From NCBI GenBank assembly GCA_017938285.1, contig JAGBBW010000052.1, positions 1 through 43,888 of the forward strand: a stretch of 43,888 nucleotides of DNA, in the 5' to 3' direction. Source of the stretch: Lachnospiraceae bacterium (GTDB taxonomy: Bacteria; Bacillota; Clostridia; Lachnospirales; Lachnospiraceae). The translations under genes were made by a program, and so were the position numbers. Every line of letters begins with the position of its first letter. Position 1 is the first letter of the stretch. Below are positions 8,138-16,600 of the stretch, in pieces. The notes below the pieces were generated by a model. That model was given only the letters and a program-made list of their open reading frames with translations. It was not told the DNA's origin and did no database searches.

Positions 8138-8232
8138 GTTAATGCCTATCCTGTCTGCTACACAGGATAGGCGGTGTCCGTAAGGACATTTAACCATCGG
8201 GAGCATCCACCTTTGGAGTGGGTGCTTTCTTT
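8138..8232 (+). ncRNA. Candidate structured RNA: three-way junction plus terminator
   Basis: The sequence predicts a compact fold. GTTAA (8138-8142) pairs with TTAAC (8190-8194) and encloses two hairpins. The first has a perfect 11-bp stem (8144-8154 with 8162-8172); the second is TGTCC-GTAA-GGACA (8175-8188) with a GNRA-type tetraloop. A terminator-like hairpin follows: AGCATCCAC (8202-8210) with GTGGGTGCT (8218-8226), then TTCTTT. The stretch lies in a 550-base gene-free interval between the Tad-like operon and a defence cassette. It could be a small RNA, a riboswitch-like leader or an inserted element end. I do not recognise a known RNA family. Confidence 0.45.
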
Positions 8233-8589
8233 AGTTACAATATATCACAGTTTATGGAGAAATTCAAGCAGAAAATCTATTATCTGGCGATAAGGAATCA
8301 AAAGGAATTTAATAAGAAAGAGAGCTTCGAGATTTGAATAAAAGATATAATAGGAATGTGTAGTTTATCAGTTGGTTTGATTATTTTTCATCAGCAGCCA
8401 TTACGAATAACGCTGCCTGTTTTTTGATGAAGTGTATAGGATATTGGTTGATGAGTATATTAGTATATGACATAAATTACAAATGGACACATTTTAAATG
8501 TTCGATTTGTGGAAAAATACACAAAAAGGATTGATAAATAGTAAAAGTTATGGTATCGTTTTAGTAAAAATAGAAGAGGAGAACTAAAT
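8233..8589 (+). other. AT-rich gene-free stretch upstream of the defence cassette
   Basis: No convincing gene on either strand. A hairpin-like stretch near 8389-8431 has GCAGC and GCTGC arms and outer TTCATCA/TGATGAA arms, followed by no clear T-run. The A+T content is visibly higher than in the operons to the left, marking the edge of the inserted cassette. The ribosome binding site of the next gene (AGAGGAG) is at about 8575-8582. Confidence 0.4.
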
Positions 8590-9837
8590 ATGCTACTTGA
8601 ATTTTCTTGCTCCAATCACAAGTCCATTCGGGAAAAAGTATTATTTTCTGCGTTGGCTGGTAGTGATACACAGTATGTGGAGAAAACAAAAGAGTTTGAA
8701 GGATATAACGTACTTAAATCGGCAGTGATTTATGGTGCAAATGGTTCAGGAAAGAGTAATTTTATTGATGCAATTTCTTTTGTGAAAAAGTTAGTAATAA
8801 AGAGTATTAATTATCAGCCAGGACAGGGAATCCGTCAGATTCCGCATAAGCTGGATGGGTATGATACGGAAAGTGTTTATCGGATTCAATTTGTTACCGG
8901 TGATATAAGATATTTATTCGGATTTTCATTAAAAAATATGCTGATAACAGAAGAATATCTGTATTATTTTCCAAATGGCCGCCAGGTAAAAATATATGAA
9001 AGGGAGCAGGAGGATTTTCAAACAGGAAACAGATTTAAAGGAAAATTGTCTACTTGTAAAGATGTCTTAAAGCCGAACCGGTTGCTGTTGTCTTGTGCAG
9101 CTAATTTTAGTTCGGTAAAAGAAATAGAGCAGGCGTATAGGTTTTTTAATGATGAACTTGTCATATATGGTTCAGAGAATCAGGAGAATTGGCTGCAATA
9201 TTCATTGTATCAGATGAATACGAATGAAAAGCTAAAGGAAACGGTAGTTTTATTCATGCAAAGTTTGGGTACGGACATAAAAGGACTGGATGTGACAATT
9301 AAACAGAAAAAGGTGGAAGATGTTGAACTTCCCGATTTTCTTTCTGATGAATTCAAAAAGAAGATATTGCAAGGGAGTATTGAGTCGATAAATGCCAAGG
9401 TTATTTATGAGACATTTGAAACAGATTTACTTCAGGAAGAATCAACAGGTATCAAGAAGCTGTTCGGATTACTGTGTCCGCTACTGGACATTATTATCAA
9501 TGGAAAAGTGCTTATTTGTGATGAATTGGAGGCAGGCTTACATGAATCTTTGGTTTTTGGTCTGGTAAAACTTTTTGTGGAGATGGAAACTCAGAAATTC
9601 CCACAGATATTCTTTACCACACATGAGACTGGTTTGCTGAATCTGGACTTATTTAGAAGAGATCAAATTTGGTTTACGGAGATGAAAGGTATGGAACGTT
9701 CTACTGATTTGTACTCGTTGGCAGAAATAAAGAATGTACGTAAAGATGACAATTTTGGAAAAGGTTATATTTCGGGAAAATATGGGGCGATTCCGATGTT
9801 AAATATTGATTTTGCCAATATAGTTTCCAGAATGTAG
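8590..9837 (+). CDS. AAA15-family (COG1106-like, RloA-like) ATPase, defence-type
   Basis: A 415-residue ABC/SMC-like ATPase. Walker A GANGSGKS is at residues 49-56, a long middle insert follows, STGIKKLFGL is a degenerate signature segment, Walker B is VLICDELEAGLHE (about 307-319), and the switch His lies in FFTTHETGL (about 343-351). The C-terminal FGKGYISGKYGAIPML block is characteristic of RloA-like AAA15 proteins, which commonly act as sensor or regulator subunits of two-gene phage-defence systems. AGAGGAG precedes the ATG. The next gene, starting within about 10 bases, encodes a HEPN RNase, the likely effector. Its compact two-gene form, inserted between transfer modules, suggests cargo that protects the host or the element. 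Confidence 0.82.
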   Translation: MLLEFSCSNHKSIREKVLFSALAGSDTQYVEKTKEFEGYNVLKSAVIYGANGSGKSNFIDAISFVKKLVIKSINYQPGQGIRQIPHKLDGYDTESVYRIQFVTGDIRYLFGFSLKNMLITEEYLYYFPNGRQVKIYEREQEDFQTGNRFKGKLSTCKDVLKPNRLLLSCAANFSSVKEIEQAYRFFNDELVIYGSENQENWLQYSLYQMNTNEKLKETVVLFMQSLGTDIKGLDVTIKQKKVEDVELPDFLSDEFKKKILQGSIESINAKVIYETFETDLLQEESTGIKKLFGLLCPLLDIIINGKVLICDELEAGLHESLVFGLVKLFVEMETQKFPQIFFTTHETGLLNLDLFRRDQIWFTEMKGMERSTDLYSLAEIKNVRKDDNFGKGYISGKYGAIPMLNIDFANIVSRM

Positions 9838-9846
9838 TGGGGTGTG

Positions 9847-10551
9847 ATGATGATAGAGAGAAATTTAGATCTAAATAATCGTATTGAAGATGTTAGACCC
9901 CAACAGACGGTTGTACAACCTGTCCAGTTTGAACTGAGAGATATTAAGGCTCATTTTGATGAAAGTTTAAATGCTATAAAGAATCAATATGCAGTTGCGG
10001 ATTCCTTAATGGCAGAAGGGAAAGTTGAGGATTGTAAGAATATTTGGCGTTCACAGGTTGTATTTATAGAAGGCATTTTGGATTTTTATCTTCATGAAAT
10101 GAGTAAGTATGGATTATACAAAATGTTTAAAGGAGAATGGTCAAAGAGTGAGCAATATAAATCTCTTCAGATTCCTATTTTGAAAGTTGAAGAGGGGATT
10201 GCTGCGGCAGAATCAAAAGAATGGTTTTTTGAATATTTGAATGATAGATTCAGCAGAGATGTATTTCTTTCTGATGAGAGTATGAGAAAACAGTTAAATT
10301 TAATCGGGATTGAATTTGGAAAGGCAATGTCTATTGCTTTTCCAAAGGACACAATGAATAAGTCCGATAGAGAAGGTGCATATATTGTAAGGGAACTGTT
10401 TAAACGGAGGAACGCAATTGCCCACCAGATAGACAGGGATCATGCTTCTGCACAGCAAAATGACATAACGAAGGAGTATGTAGAAGAATGTGCCAGTCAG
10501 GTGACAGCTATTGTAGAAGCTGTACATAGTATTGCTGTGGATAAAGGATGA
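9847..10551 (+). CDS. HEPN-domain RNase candidate (RiboL-PSP-HEPN-like), partner of the AAA15 ATPase
   Basis: A 234-residue mostly helical protein. The HEPN signature Rx4-6H is seen in RRNAIAHQID, with Arg near residue 187 and His near 193. It is preceded by an FxxRLFxxR-like helix (IVRELFKRRN) and an earlier NQY-WRSQVVFIEGILDFYLHEMSKYGL region typical of RiboL-PSP/HEPN proteins. HEPN domains cut RNA and serve as toxins in abortive-infection systems; the AAA15 partner probably controls it. Starts are possible at GTG 9844, ATG 9847 or ATG 9850; the GGGGTG site at about 9839-9843 best suits the last two. A terminator follows at 10565-10607. Confidence 0.75.
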   Translation: MMIERNLDLNNRIEDVRPQQTVVQPVQFELRDIKAHFDESLNAIKNQYAVADSLMAEGKVEDCKNIWRSQVVFIEGILDFYLHEMSKYGLYKMFKGEWSKSEQYKSLQIPILKVEEGIAAAESKEWFFEYLNDRFSRDVFLSDESMRKQLNLIGIEFGKAMSIAFPKDTMNKSDREGAYIVRELFKRRNAIAHQIDRDHASAQQNDITKEYVEECASQVTAIVEAVHSIAVDKG

Positions 10552-10564
10552 TATCATAAAAATA

Positions 10565-10607
10565 GAAGAACCAGTCAGCTGACGAGTTGAATGGTTCCTC
10601 TTTTTTT
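10565..10607 (+). terminator. Rho-independent terminator after the AAA15-HEPN pair
   Basis: GAAGAACCA (10565-10573) pairs, with one mismatch, with TGGTTCCTC (10592-10600), followed by seven T residues. It also lies downstream of the convergent Uma2 gene. Confidence 0.75.
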
Positions 10608-10658
10608 GCCTTTGAATGGTACTGAATTATTTAAAGACAGGAAACAATAGTGCAAGGA

Positions 10659-11231
10659 TTAAATGTTCAACATATCTGAAATTCCAGAAAAGTTGATAAG
10701 CAAATCTTCATAAATGTTTACCTTGATAACAGAATCAAAGGAGTATTGAATAGTGAGCATATTACCCTCAAAGTAATTTACAGTAACTGTTTTTCGTCTT
10801 GGATCCACAATCCAATATTCCCGTACCCCTGCATTTTTATAATGGTACAGCTTACGAATGTAATCATCAGCCGGATTACCAGGAGAAACAATTTCGATGA
10901 TGAAATCGGGGGCGCCATTGCACCTTTTGCCATCCAGCTTGTCTTTATCACAGATAACCATGATGTCAGGCTGAACGATTGTCAGGGGGCTGTCAGATAA
11001 TTTTATATCGAATGGAGCAGTGAGTAATTGGCATGAGCCTTTCCTGCTTTTGATGTAATTGTAAATGATGTTTGACAGCTCCAAGGAGATTGTCTGGTGT
11101 TCCTGTGATGGACTGGCCATATCATAAATAATACCATCGAAGACTTCAACCCTTTTATCATTTGGAAGAGTTTCGTATTGCTCCAGAGTGATTAACTGTA
11201 GTTGTGGTTGTAATGCTGGCATAGTATTCAC
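10659..11231 (-). CDS. Uma2-family PD-(D/E)XK endonuclease-like protein (DUF820)
   Basis: A 190-residue protein read on the minus strand. It contains LITLEQYETLP, RVEVFDGIIYDMASPSQEHQ, then QPDIMVICDKDK, GAPDFIIEIVSPGN and KLYHYKNAGVREYWIVDP, the standard Uma2 blocks. These form a PD-(D/E)XK fold with Asp in QPD and Glu in IEI as likely metal ligands. Cellular role is unknown in general; Uma2 proteins are widespread in mobile and expanded families. It is convergent with the AAA15-HEPN operon and lies downstream of an XRE regulator on the same strand, separated by about 30 bases, so the two are probably co-transcribed. Confidence 0.82.
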   Translation of the reverse strand: MNTMPALQPQLQLITLEQYETLPNDKRVEVFDGIIYDMASPSQEHQTISLELSNIIYNYIKSRKGSCQLLTAPFDIKLSDSPLTIVQPDIMVICDKDKLDGKRCNGAPDFIIEIVSPGNPADDYIRKLYHYKNAGVREYWIVDPRRKTVTVNYFEGNMLTIQYSFDSVIKVNIYEDLLINFSGISDMLNI

Positions 11232-11264
11232 TTCCTTTCCTGATTATTCACTTCTCTTTACATA

Positions 11265-11483
11265 TTACGATTCTTTGCTATTGGAAACAGGAATGTATTC
11301 AATAATATCTCCAGGCTGACAATTAAGAGCACAGCAAATCTTGTCTACAACATCTAATGAAACAGTCTTATGTGCTGATATTTTGGACATTGTAGCGGAT
11401 GAAATTCCGATTTGTTGCCGTAAATCCTCTTTTGTCATGGAGCGGCGATTGAGTAAATCTAAAAGTTTATAGTATTTAATCAT
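11265..11483 (-). CDS. XRE-family helix-turn-helix regulator
   Basis: A 72-residue single-domain DNA-binding protein. MTKEDLRQQIGISSATMSKISAHKTVSLDVVDKICCALNCQPGDIIEY is a canonical Cro/C1-type HTH, with the recognition helix around SSATMSKI. On the minus strand AGGATTTG lies before the start. It is upstream of the Uma2 gene and probably controls this two-gene unit. The A-rich region beyond its start would contain its promoter. Confidence 0.85.
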   Translation of the reverse strand: MIKYYKLLDLLNRRSMTKEDLRQQIGISSATMSKISAHKTVSLDVVDKICCALNCQPGDIIEYIPVSNSKES

Positions 11484-12077
11484 AGTGCAAATCCTCCACT
11501 TTTATTTCTTTTAATGTAATTATAACATATTTAAAAGAAAAGTAAACAAAATCTTTAGAAAAATAAAGAAAAGATATTGACATATAAAGAAAAAATTGAT
11601 AGAATATATTTAGAAACATAAAGAAAAAAGAAAAGAAAGTAAAGAATAATTTTAGAAACAGAATGGTAATGAGAGGAGACAGGAGTACTGAGAGCAGGAA
11701 TAAAACATAGCGATGGAAAAACGAATGAAGTATACGAAAAATAGTGTACATAGATGAAAATAAATGGCAACCGGAATTCTTCTGGAAGGGAACAGAAGAC
11801 AGTAAAAAAAGGAAGAAAAAGCAGCTGAAACACAGGAAAAACTTGAAAAAATGTGAAAAATATGTTATAATAAATGTAGTAAAAGAACTATATTTAGACA
11901 AAAAAAGGATACATAATTACGCCCTGCCAGGGTGGAAAACTTTTTTTTCAAAAAATTAAAAAACTAAACTACAGTTGAACAAATTGTACCGGGAAGTTGT
12001 TACAATGGTGCCGTAAATGGCACATTGACAACTGAATATTGATTTTCTCGGCAAGTAAAGATAAGGGAGGACACGAA
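11484..12077 (+). other. A-rich, largely homopurine intergenic region
   Basis: About 590 bases without a convincing gene. From roughly 11540 to 11860 the plus strand is strongly purine-biased (repeated GAAAAGAAAG-type words), which creates artificial open frames on the minus strand. A weak GC hairpin (GCCCTGCCAGGG, 11922-11933) precedes a run of eight T at 11941-11948. Then come leader motif copy 2 and a GTGCC-gtaaat-GGCAC hairpin (12008-12023). The ribosome binding site GGGAGG for the next gene is at 12065-12070. Confidence 0.5.
11963..11985 (+). promoter_or_regulatory. Leader motif copy 2
   Basis: ACTAAACTACAG followed by TTGAACAAATT, identical over 23 bases to 19356-19378 and about 78 percent matched at 1250-1272. 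In this copy and the one at 19356 a T-run and an A-rich stretch precede it, so the similarity extends to about 44 bases with small changes. It precedes the surface-protein gene at 12078. Role is unknown; a promoter or operator shared by the transfer operons is the natural guess. Confidence 0.5.
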
Positions 12078-13559
12078 ATGAGCAAGAAACCAATTGACAA
12101 AGATAAACTTATTGTCAGAGCATGCTACATTGGAATGGCAACTATTGCGATTATGATAACCGGGCTGTTTATAACTTATGACACCTGGAGTCCGAAGTTC
12201 CGGGAAGAATGGTACGGGAGACCGATGGATGTAACGGTTACACCAACGGCAGCGGGTGTACCGGAGGAAACAGCAGCACCAACTCTGACCGAAAAACCTA
12301 CAGAACTGCCGGCTGCTCCTACAGAGCCAGCAGAAACTGCAGCACCGACAGAGCCTGTAGTGACGGAAGCACCTGCAGAAACAGTTGCACCGGAAGTCAC
12401 CGAAAAACCGGAGGTAACAGTAATTCCTGATGGAACAGAGAATGAAGAACCTGTTCTGACATCTGTACCAACCCCTAGTCCTATGCCTACGGCTACAAGT
12501 ACGCCTGTACCAACTACAGTTCCGACTCCGGCGGTGACAGGTAGCAATCTTATTGTTAGTGTACAGATGGGAGAGAATGTCTGGTATGATTATTATGAAG
12601 ATGGAACCATGATAGTACGTGGAACAGGTGCAACATGGGATCTTCCATATGAAGCAGGAGCATGGGTCTATGCAAACGAGTATGATATTCCTAAATTCTA
12701 CGACGCTAACGGATTTGAAATGGGTATTGTCTACACGGTAGATAATATCGTTATTTCTGAGGGGATTACAAGAGTGGGTGATTATGCTTTTGCCTGTTTT
12801 GGGGAAACTAAGAAGATTGTAATTCCTGATAGCCTTGAAGAAGTTGGAACATATGCATTTTATCGTATCGGATGTGCATACTATAGCAAGGTCAGTACTG
12901 TGGAATGGGTAAATTTGCATCCGGAAAGACTGAAAGCGGAAGTGAACTCATTTACAGGGGCAAAAGGTTTGGAATCCATGGAAGGGATAAGTGCTTATAT
13001 GGTAACACCAACACCGACACCGACTCCATTACCGACAGCAACGCCAACCCCAACGCCTATTCCTGATCCAGATAATCCAAGGCTGTTACATACAGAACCG
13101 ATGGGTGATGATGTTGTCTATGAGTTCTGGGATAACGGATATCTTTATGTAAAGGGTACCGGAAAGATTAAGGATAATCCGGAAATCTATCTGTGGCGTA
13201 ATATTCCAAGTGATGTAAGGAAACAGATGAAATATTATGTTGTTGAAGAAGGAATTACTAAATTAGGAAGTAATTGTATATGTTCGCCGATAGAAGAGTA
13301 TTGGTTCCCGGAATCTTTGACGAGTCTTGAAACAAATCTTGCGAGTCTTGGCTGTGTGGATTTGTGTATTGGCATGGGTGAAGTTATTCATATGTATTAT
13401 GAAGGAAAGCCTGTAACAGTAAAACGTATAGGTGATAGATATGTTACAATAAATGGACATACTAGTACTCGTAATACAGTATCTTTTATGGATGTCTGGG
13501 AGACATTATCTGGTGAGAAAACTGCAGAAGAGAATGGATTAGAGATTACTTGGGAATAA
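12078..13559 (+). CDS. Membrane-anchored BspA-like surface protein with Pro/Thr linkers
   Basis: A 493-residue protein. I chose the ATG at 12078, eight bases after GGGAGG; an in-frame TTG upstream has no such site. An N-terminal signal anchor (about residues 12-34, with no clear cleavage site) is followed by a long Thr/Pro/Glu/Ala-rich stalk (about 50-155). Two related modules come next: first ENVWYDYYEDGTMIVRGTGA, second DDVVYEFWDNGYLYVKGTGK, each continuing into EGIT-G leucine-rich (LRR_5/BspA-like) strands. They are separated by a second TPTPTPTP linker (about 312-330). The design is a surface-exposed stalk with duplicated binding heads. It sits between transfer modules and may act in contact with recipient cells or in exclusion; this is inference. 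Confidence 0.75.
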   Translation: MSKKPIDKDKLIVRACYIGMATIAIMITGLFITYDTWSPKFREEWYGRPMDVTVTPTAAGVPEETAAPTLTEKPTELPAAPTEPAETAAPTEPVVTEAPAETVAPEVTEKPEVTVIPDGTENEEPVLTSVPTPSPMPTATSTPVPTTVPTPAVTGSNLIVSVQMGENVWYDYYEDGTMIVRGTGATWDLPYEAGAWVYANEYDIPKFYDANGFEMGIVYTVDNIVISEGITRVGDYAFACFGETKKIVIPDSLEEVGTYAFYRIGCAYYSKVSTVEWVNLHPERLKAEVNSFTGAKGLESMEGISAYMVTPTPTPTPLPTATPTPTPIPDPDNPRLLHTEPMGDDVVYEFWDNGYLYVKGTGKIKDNPEIYLWRNIPSDVRKQMKYYVVEEGITKLGSNCICSPIEEYWFPESLTSLETNLASLGCVDLCIGMGEVIHMYYEGKPVTVKRIGDRYVTINGHTSTRNTVSFMDVWETLSGEKTAEENGLEITWE

Positions 13560-13591
13560 ATTTTCTACAAATTAAATATCAGATATTGCAG

Positions 13592-13632
13592 AGAGGTCAA
13601 TGAAAGAGGTATTCATTGGTCTCTTTGTTTTT
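13592..13632 (+). terminator. Terminator after the BspA-like gene
   Basis: AGAGGTCAATGAA (13592-13604) pairs with TTCATTGGTCTCT (13612-13624), 13 pairs including two G-U, followed by TTGTTTTT. Confidence 0.75.
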
Positions 13633-13691
13633 GCTGGGAATTATTCAGTAGAGGTGTGCATTTACAAAAATAATGGAAAGGATAGAGAAAG

Positions 13692-16600
13692 ATGAAGACA
13701 ATAAAACAAAAAGCAAGAAGCTGGCTGGTAGTAGTTCTGATTTATTCACTACTGGTTGGACTTCTTACCCCTTTAATGGGAATACTGGAAGAACCTGTGA
13801 CAGCAGAAGCGGCAGTATCAGTCCAGATGGCGGATTGTCCGCATGGAGGAGGACGACAGGAAATTGGCTGGATGGGGTGTACGGGATGTATGGACCCAAA
13901 AGGTTCTGGAAGAGAGTGGTTTTATATAGGACATGATTTATTGGATGAATATCCAAAAACAGAAGAACCTTTAGGAGTCCGAGGGGAAGTTTATGACTTT
14001 GGTGCCAGTAACGTGTCCGGAGGTTCTGGATTGAATTCCAGGGAAGAAGGATATGCTTTAGTTGATGGAATTCCCCTTGTGAAAAAGGTTTATTACCGTT
14101 GTTTTAACTGTGGTGTCTGTACCAAGTGGGATGAGGATGAAATCTGCTACATCGAATATCTGGATCCGGTTACCAAGGCAGTGAAAGAAACCGAAGAAGT
14201 CAACATGGACAACATTTCCACCGGCTACGTTCCCATCCGCTGGTGTGATGCGTGTGGCCCGAAACTTTACGCCATGGGGTATAAAACAAAGAATGTCTGC
14301 TATACAGAAGCCAAATGGAACCAGTACCATCTTCCAAAAACTTATTCTTTTACTGTAACAGCAAAAGAAGGTGGTACGGTATCATTGAACGGAGGAGACT
14401 TTACGGCAGAGGATACCGGAGAGTTTGCTGCACAGACTTCTGTAATAGTAAAAGCTGAAGCGGAGGAAGGCTGGGTATTTGAACACTGGGAAGATGGGGA
14501 CGGAAGGGAACTGGCTTCCGGAGAAACCGCCTACTCCTTCCGTATGCCGGAAAAAGATTATACCATTTATGCGTATTTTTCAAGGGAAGTCAAGCAGCAA
14601 TATGAACTGACCGTAATCGCCGGTACCGGAGGCCGTGTGGATGGTGACAGCGGGAAATATTATGCCGGTGATGAGATTGTTATTAATGCCTATGCGGAGG
14701 AGAATTACAAGTTTCTGGAATGGACAGGTTATACGGAGATAGAAGGAAGCGAAGAAACTACAGTTACCTTTCTTATGCCTGCCCAGGATGTTACGGTAAC
14801 AGCAAATTTTTATCCGGAGAATACAGTACCATCGGCCACCCCGACACCGACCAGCACACCGACACCGACCCCAACGCTGGCTCCGGAGGTTTCGCCGACA
14901 CCAACCAGTACCCCGATACCAACCAGCACTCCTGCACCGACACCGCAGCCTTCCAATCAGGAGAATGTAACGGAAAATTATGAGTACTGGTTTACTACGG
15001 ACATGGGCTATACCATGGACTGGGTTGCTGGAAACAGTGATTATTACCTGGCGGCATACCAGGGCTCTGACCGGGGAGGAATACTTCCATCAGCAACCGC
15101 AACCAAAAGAAGCAGGAACTATGAAAAAGGAACGGATGCGCAGGGAAATTTGTGGTATTTCATTAAAGATACAGAGAATGGGGTAAAAACCGCAGAATGG
15201 GTTCATCCTGCGGTCTATGATGGATTTGATGTAAATACCGACCAGGTCAGATATATTACGGAACTGGTTTTCCCGTCCGTGATTACGGACAGTTCAGGAA
15301 CGGAATATACGGTGGTAAGTATTGGCGGTGGAACCGGAAAGTATCATGCGCTGGATGACAATAATGATTCGAATTCACAAACAACGTACTATAACTATGG
15401 TTATGCCTCCGGTTCCTATTCCTATGACAAGGAAACGGAAGGGACGTCCACATCGACATATAAGGCTACAAGGCAGAATTATGTATATGGTGTGCTTGGA
15501 AACGGCTACATAGAAAGTTATGGAAAAAATGAGAAGACATACAATACAACCGGTGGCGGGGAAGAACAGATATATTACAGAAATTACCATGTGTATAATA
15601 CAACGCTGAAAAGTATTACGATTCCTGATACGGTGACAGCCGTGAACAGCTATGCCTTTTTGTATTGTCAGGCACTGGAGGAAATCCATGGTGGAGCCGG
15701 TCTTGAGACGATTGGAGCCTCTGCATTTGAGGCAGGAGAACGGATATATTTACAATTATGTGACAGTTATACGAACTACTTTGATGATGATGTGTATGTC
15801 CGGATTGACTATTATTTTTATAATGGGGATTGTAAACGGATGTACTATGAGGATGAGAGCGGAAATATCCATTACACCTGTAGTGACAGTGACGAACACC
15901 GGTACTGTCTCAATGGTCAGGAGGAAAATACACCGGTGATGGAAAACTGCAGGAAGGCTTCGTATCTGACAACAGTACCTATGGACCTGCCAGTGTTTCC
16001 GGTTCTGGAGAAGATAGACCGTAAGGCTTTCGCAAGGAGAGCCAATCTGAATAATGTGGTACTTGGCAGCGAAGTAAATACAATCGGGGCAGGAGCATTT
16101 TATAAATGTATGCTGGATTCCATTACGATACCGTCAATCAGTATTACGGTAAAAGAACAGCCAACAGTCTGCGAGGATTATGAAACCCTGGGTACCAATG
16201 GCACAGGAGAGAACCGGACGATTATTTATACTGTTCCAGGGGCAGAAATCATCAATGAATACGGACGTATCCATACAGCATATTACAGGCTGAAATGTGG
16301 ATATAACATTTATTATGTGCCAAATGGACCGGAGGACGATACTTATGTCCAGGTATCGGATGTTGAATTTTATCATGGGGATTATGTCTGGATGCAGCAG
16401 TTCCGCCGGACAGTATATGGGGGCGACAGACCTTTTGTAGCAGTCGAGAGTGACGGTTCCGTGTGGTACAATGCGGTACGGATAGGAAATATGGGAGAGT
16501 TTGATTATTGTGTTTTGTCTTTTCCAGAGTATTCTTATGAGTATGATTATTCTTCTGGAACGCTTTCAAAGAATTATGAAGGTGACGTTTTCATACTGAA

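Noticed and set aside
11476-11901. Long reverse-strand open frames rich in Phe/Ser/Leu
   Set aside because: They arise from the purine-rich plus strand and have phage-unlike, low-complexity sequence with no ribosome binding site.
11744-11959. 71-residue plus-strand open frame
   Set aside because: Lys-rich low-complexity sequence in the A-rich region; no ribosome binding site and runs into the T-run and hairpin.
12000-12920. 306-residue reverse-strand frame opposite the BspA-like gene
   Set aside because: Cys/Arg-rich antisense of the Pro/Thr repeats; the plus-strand gene has a clear start and domains.
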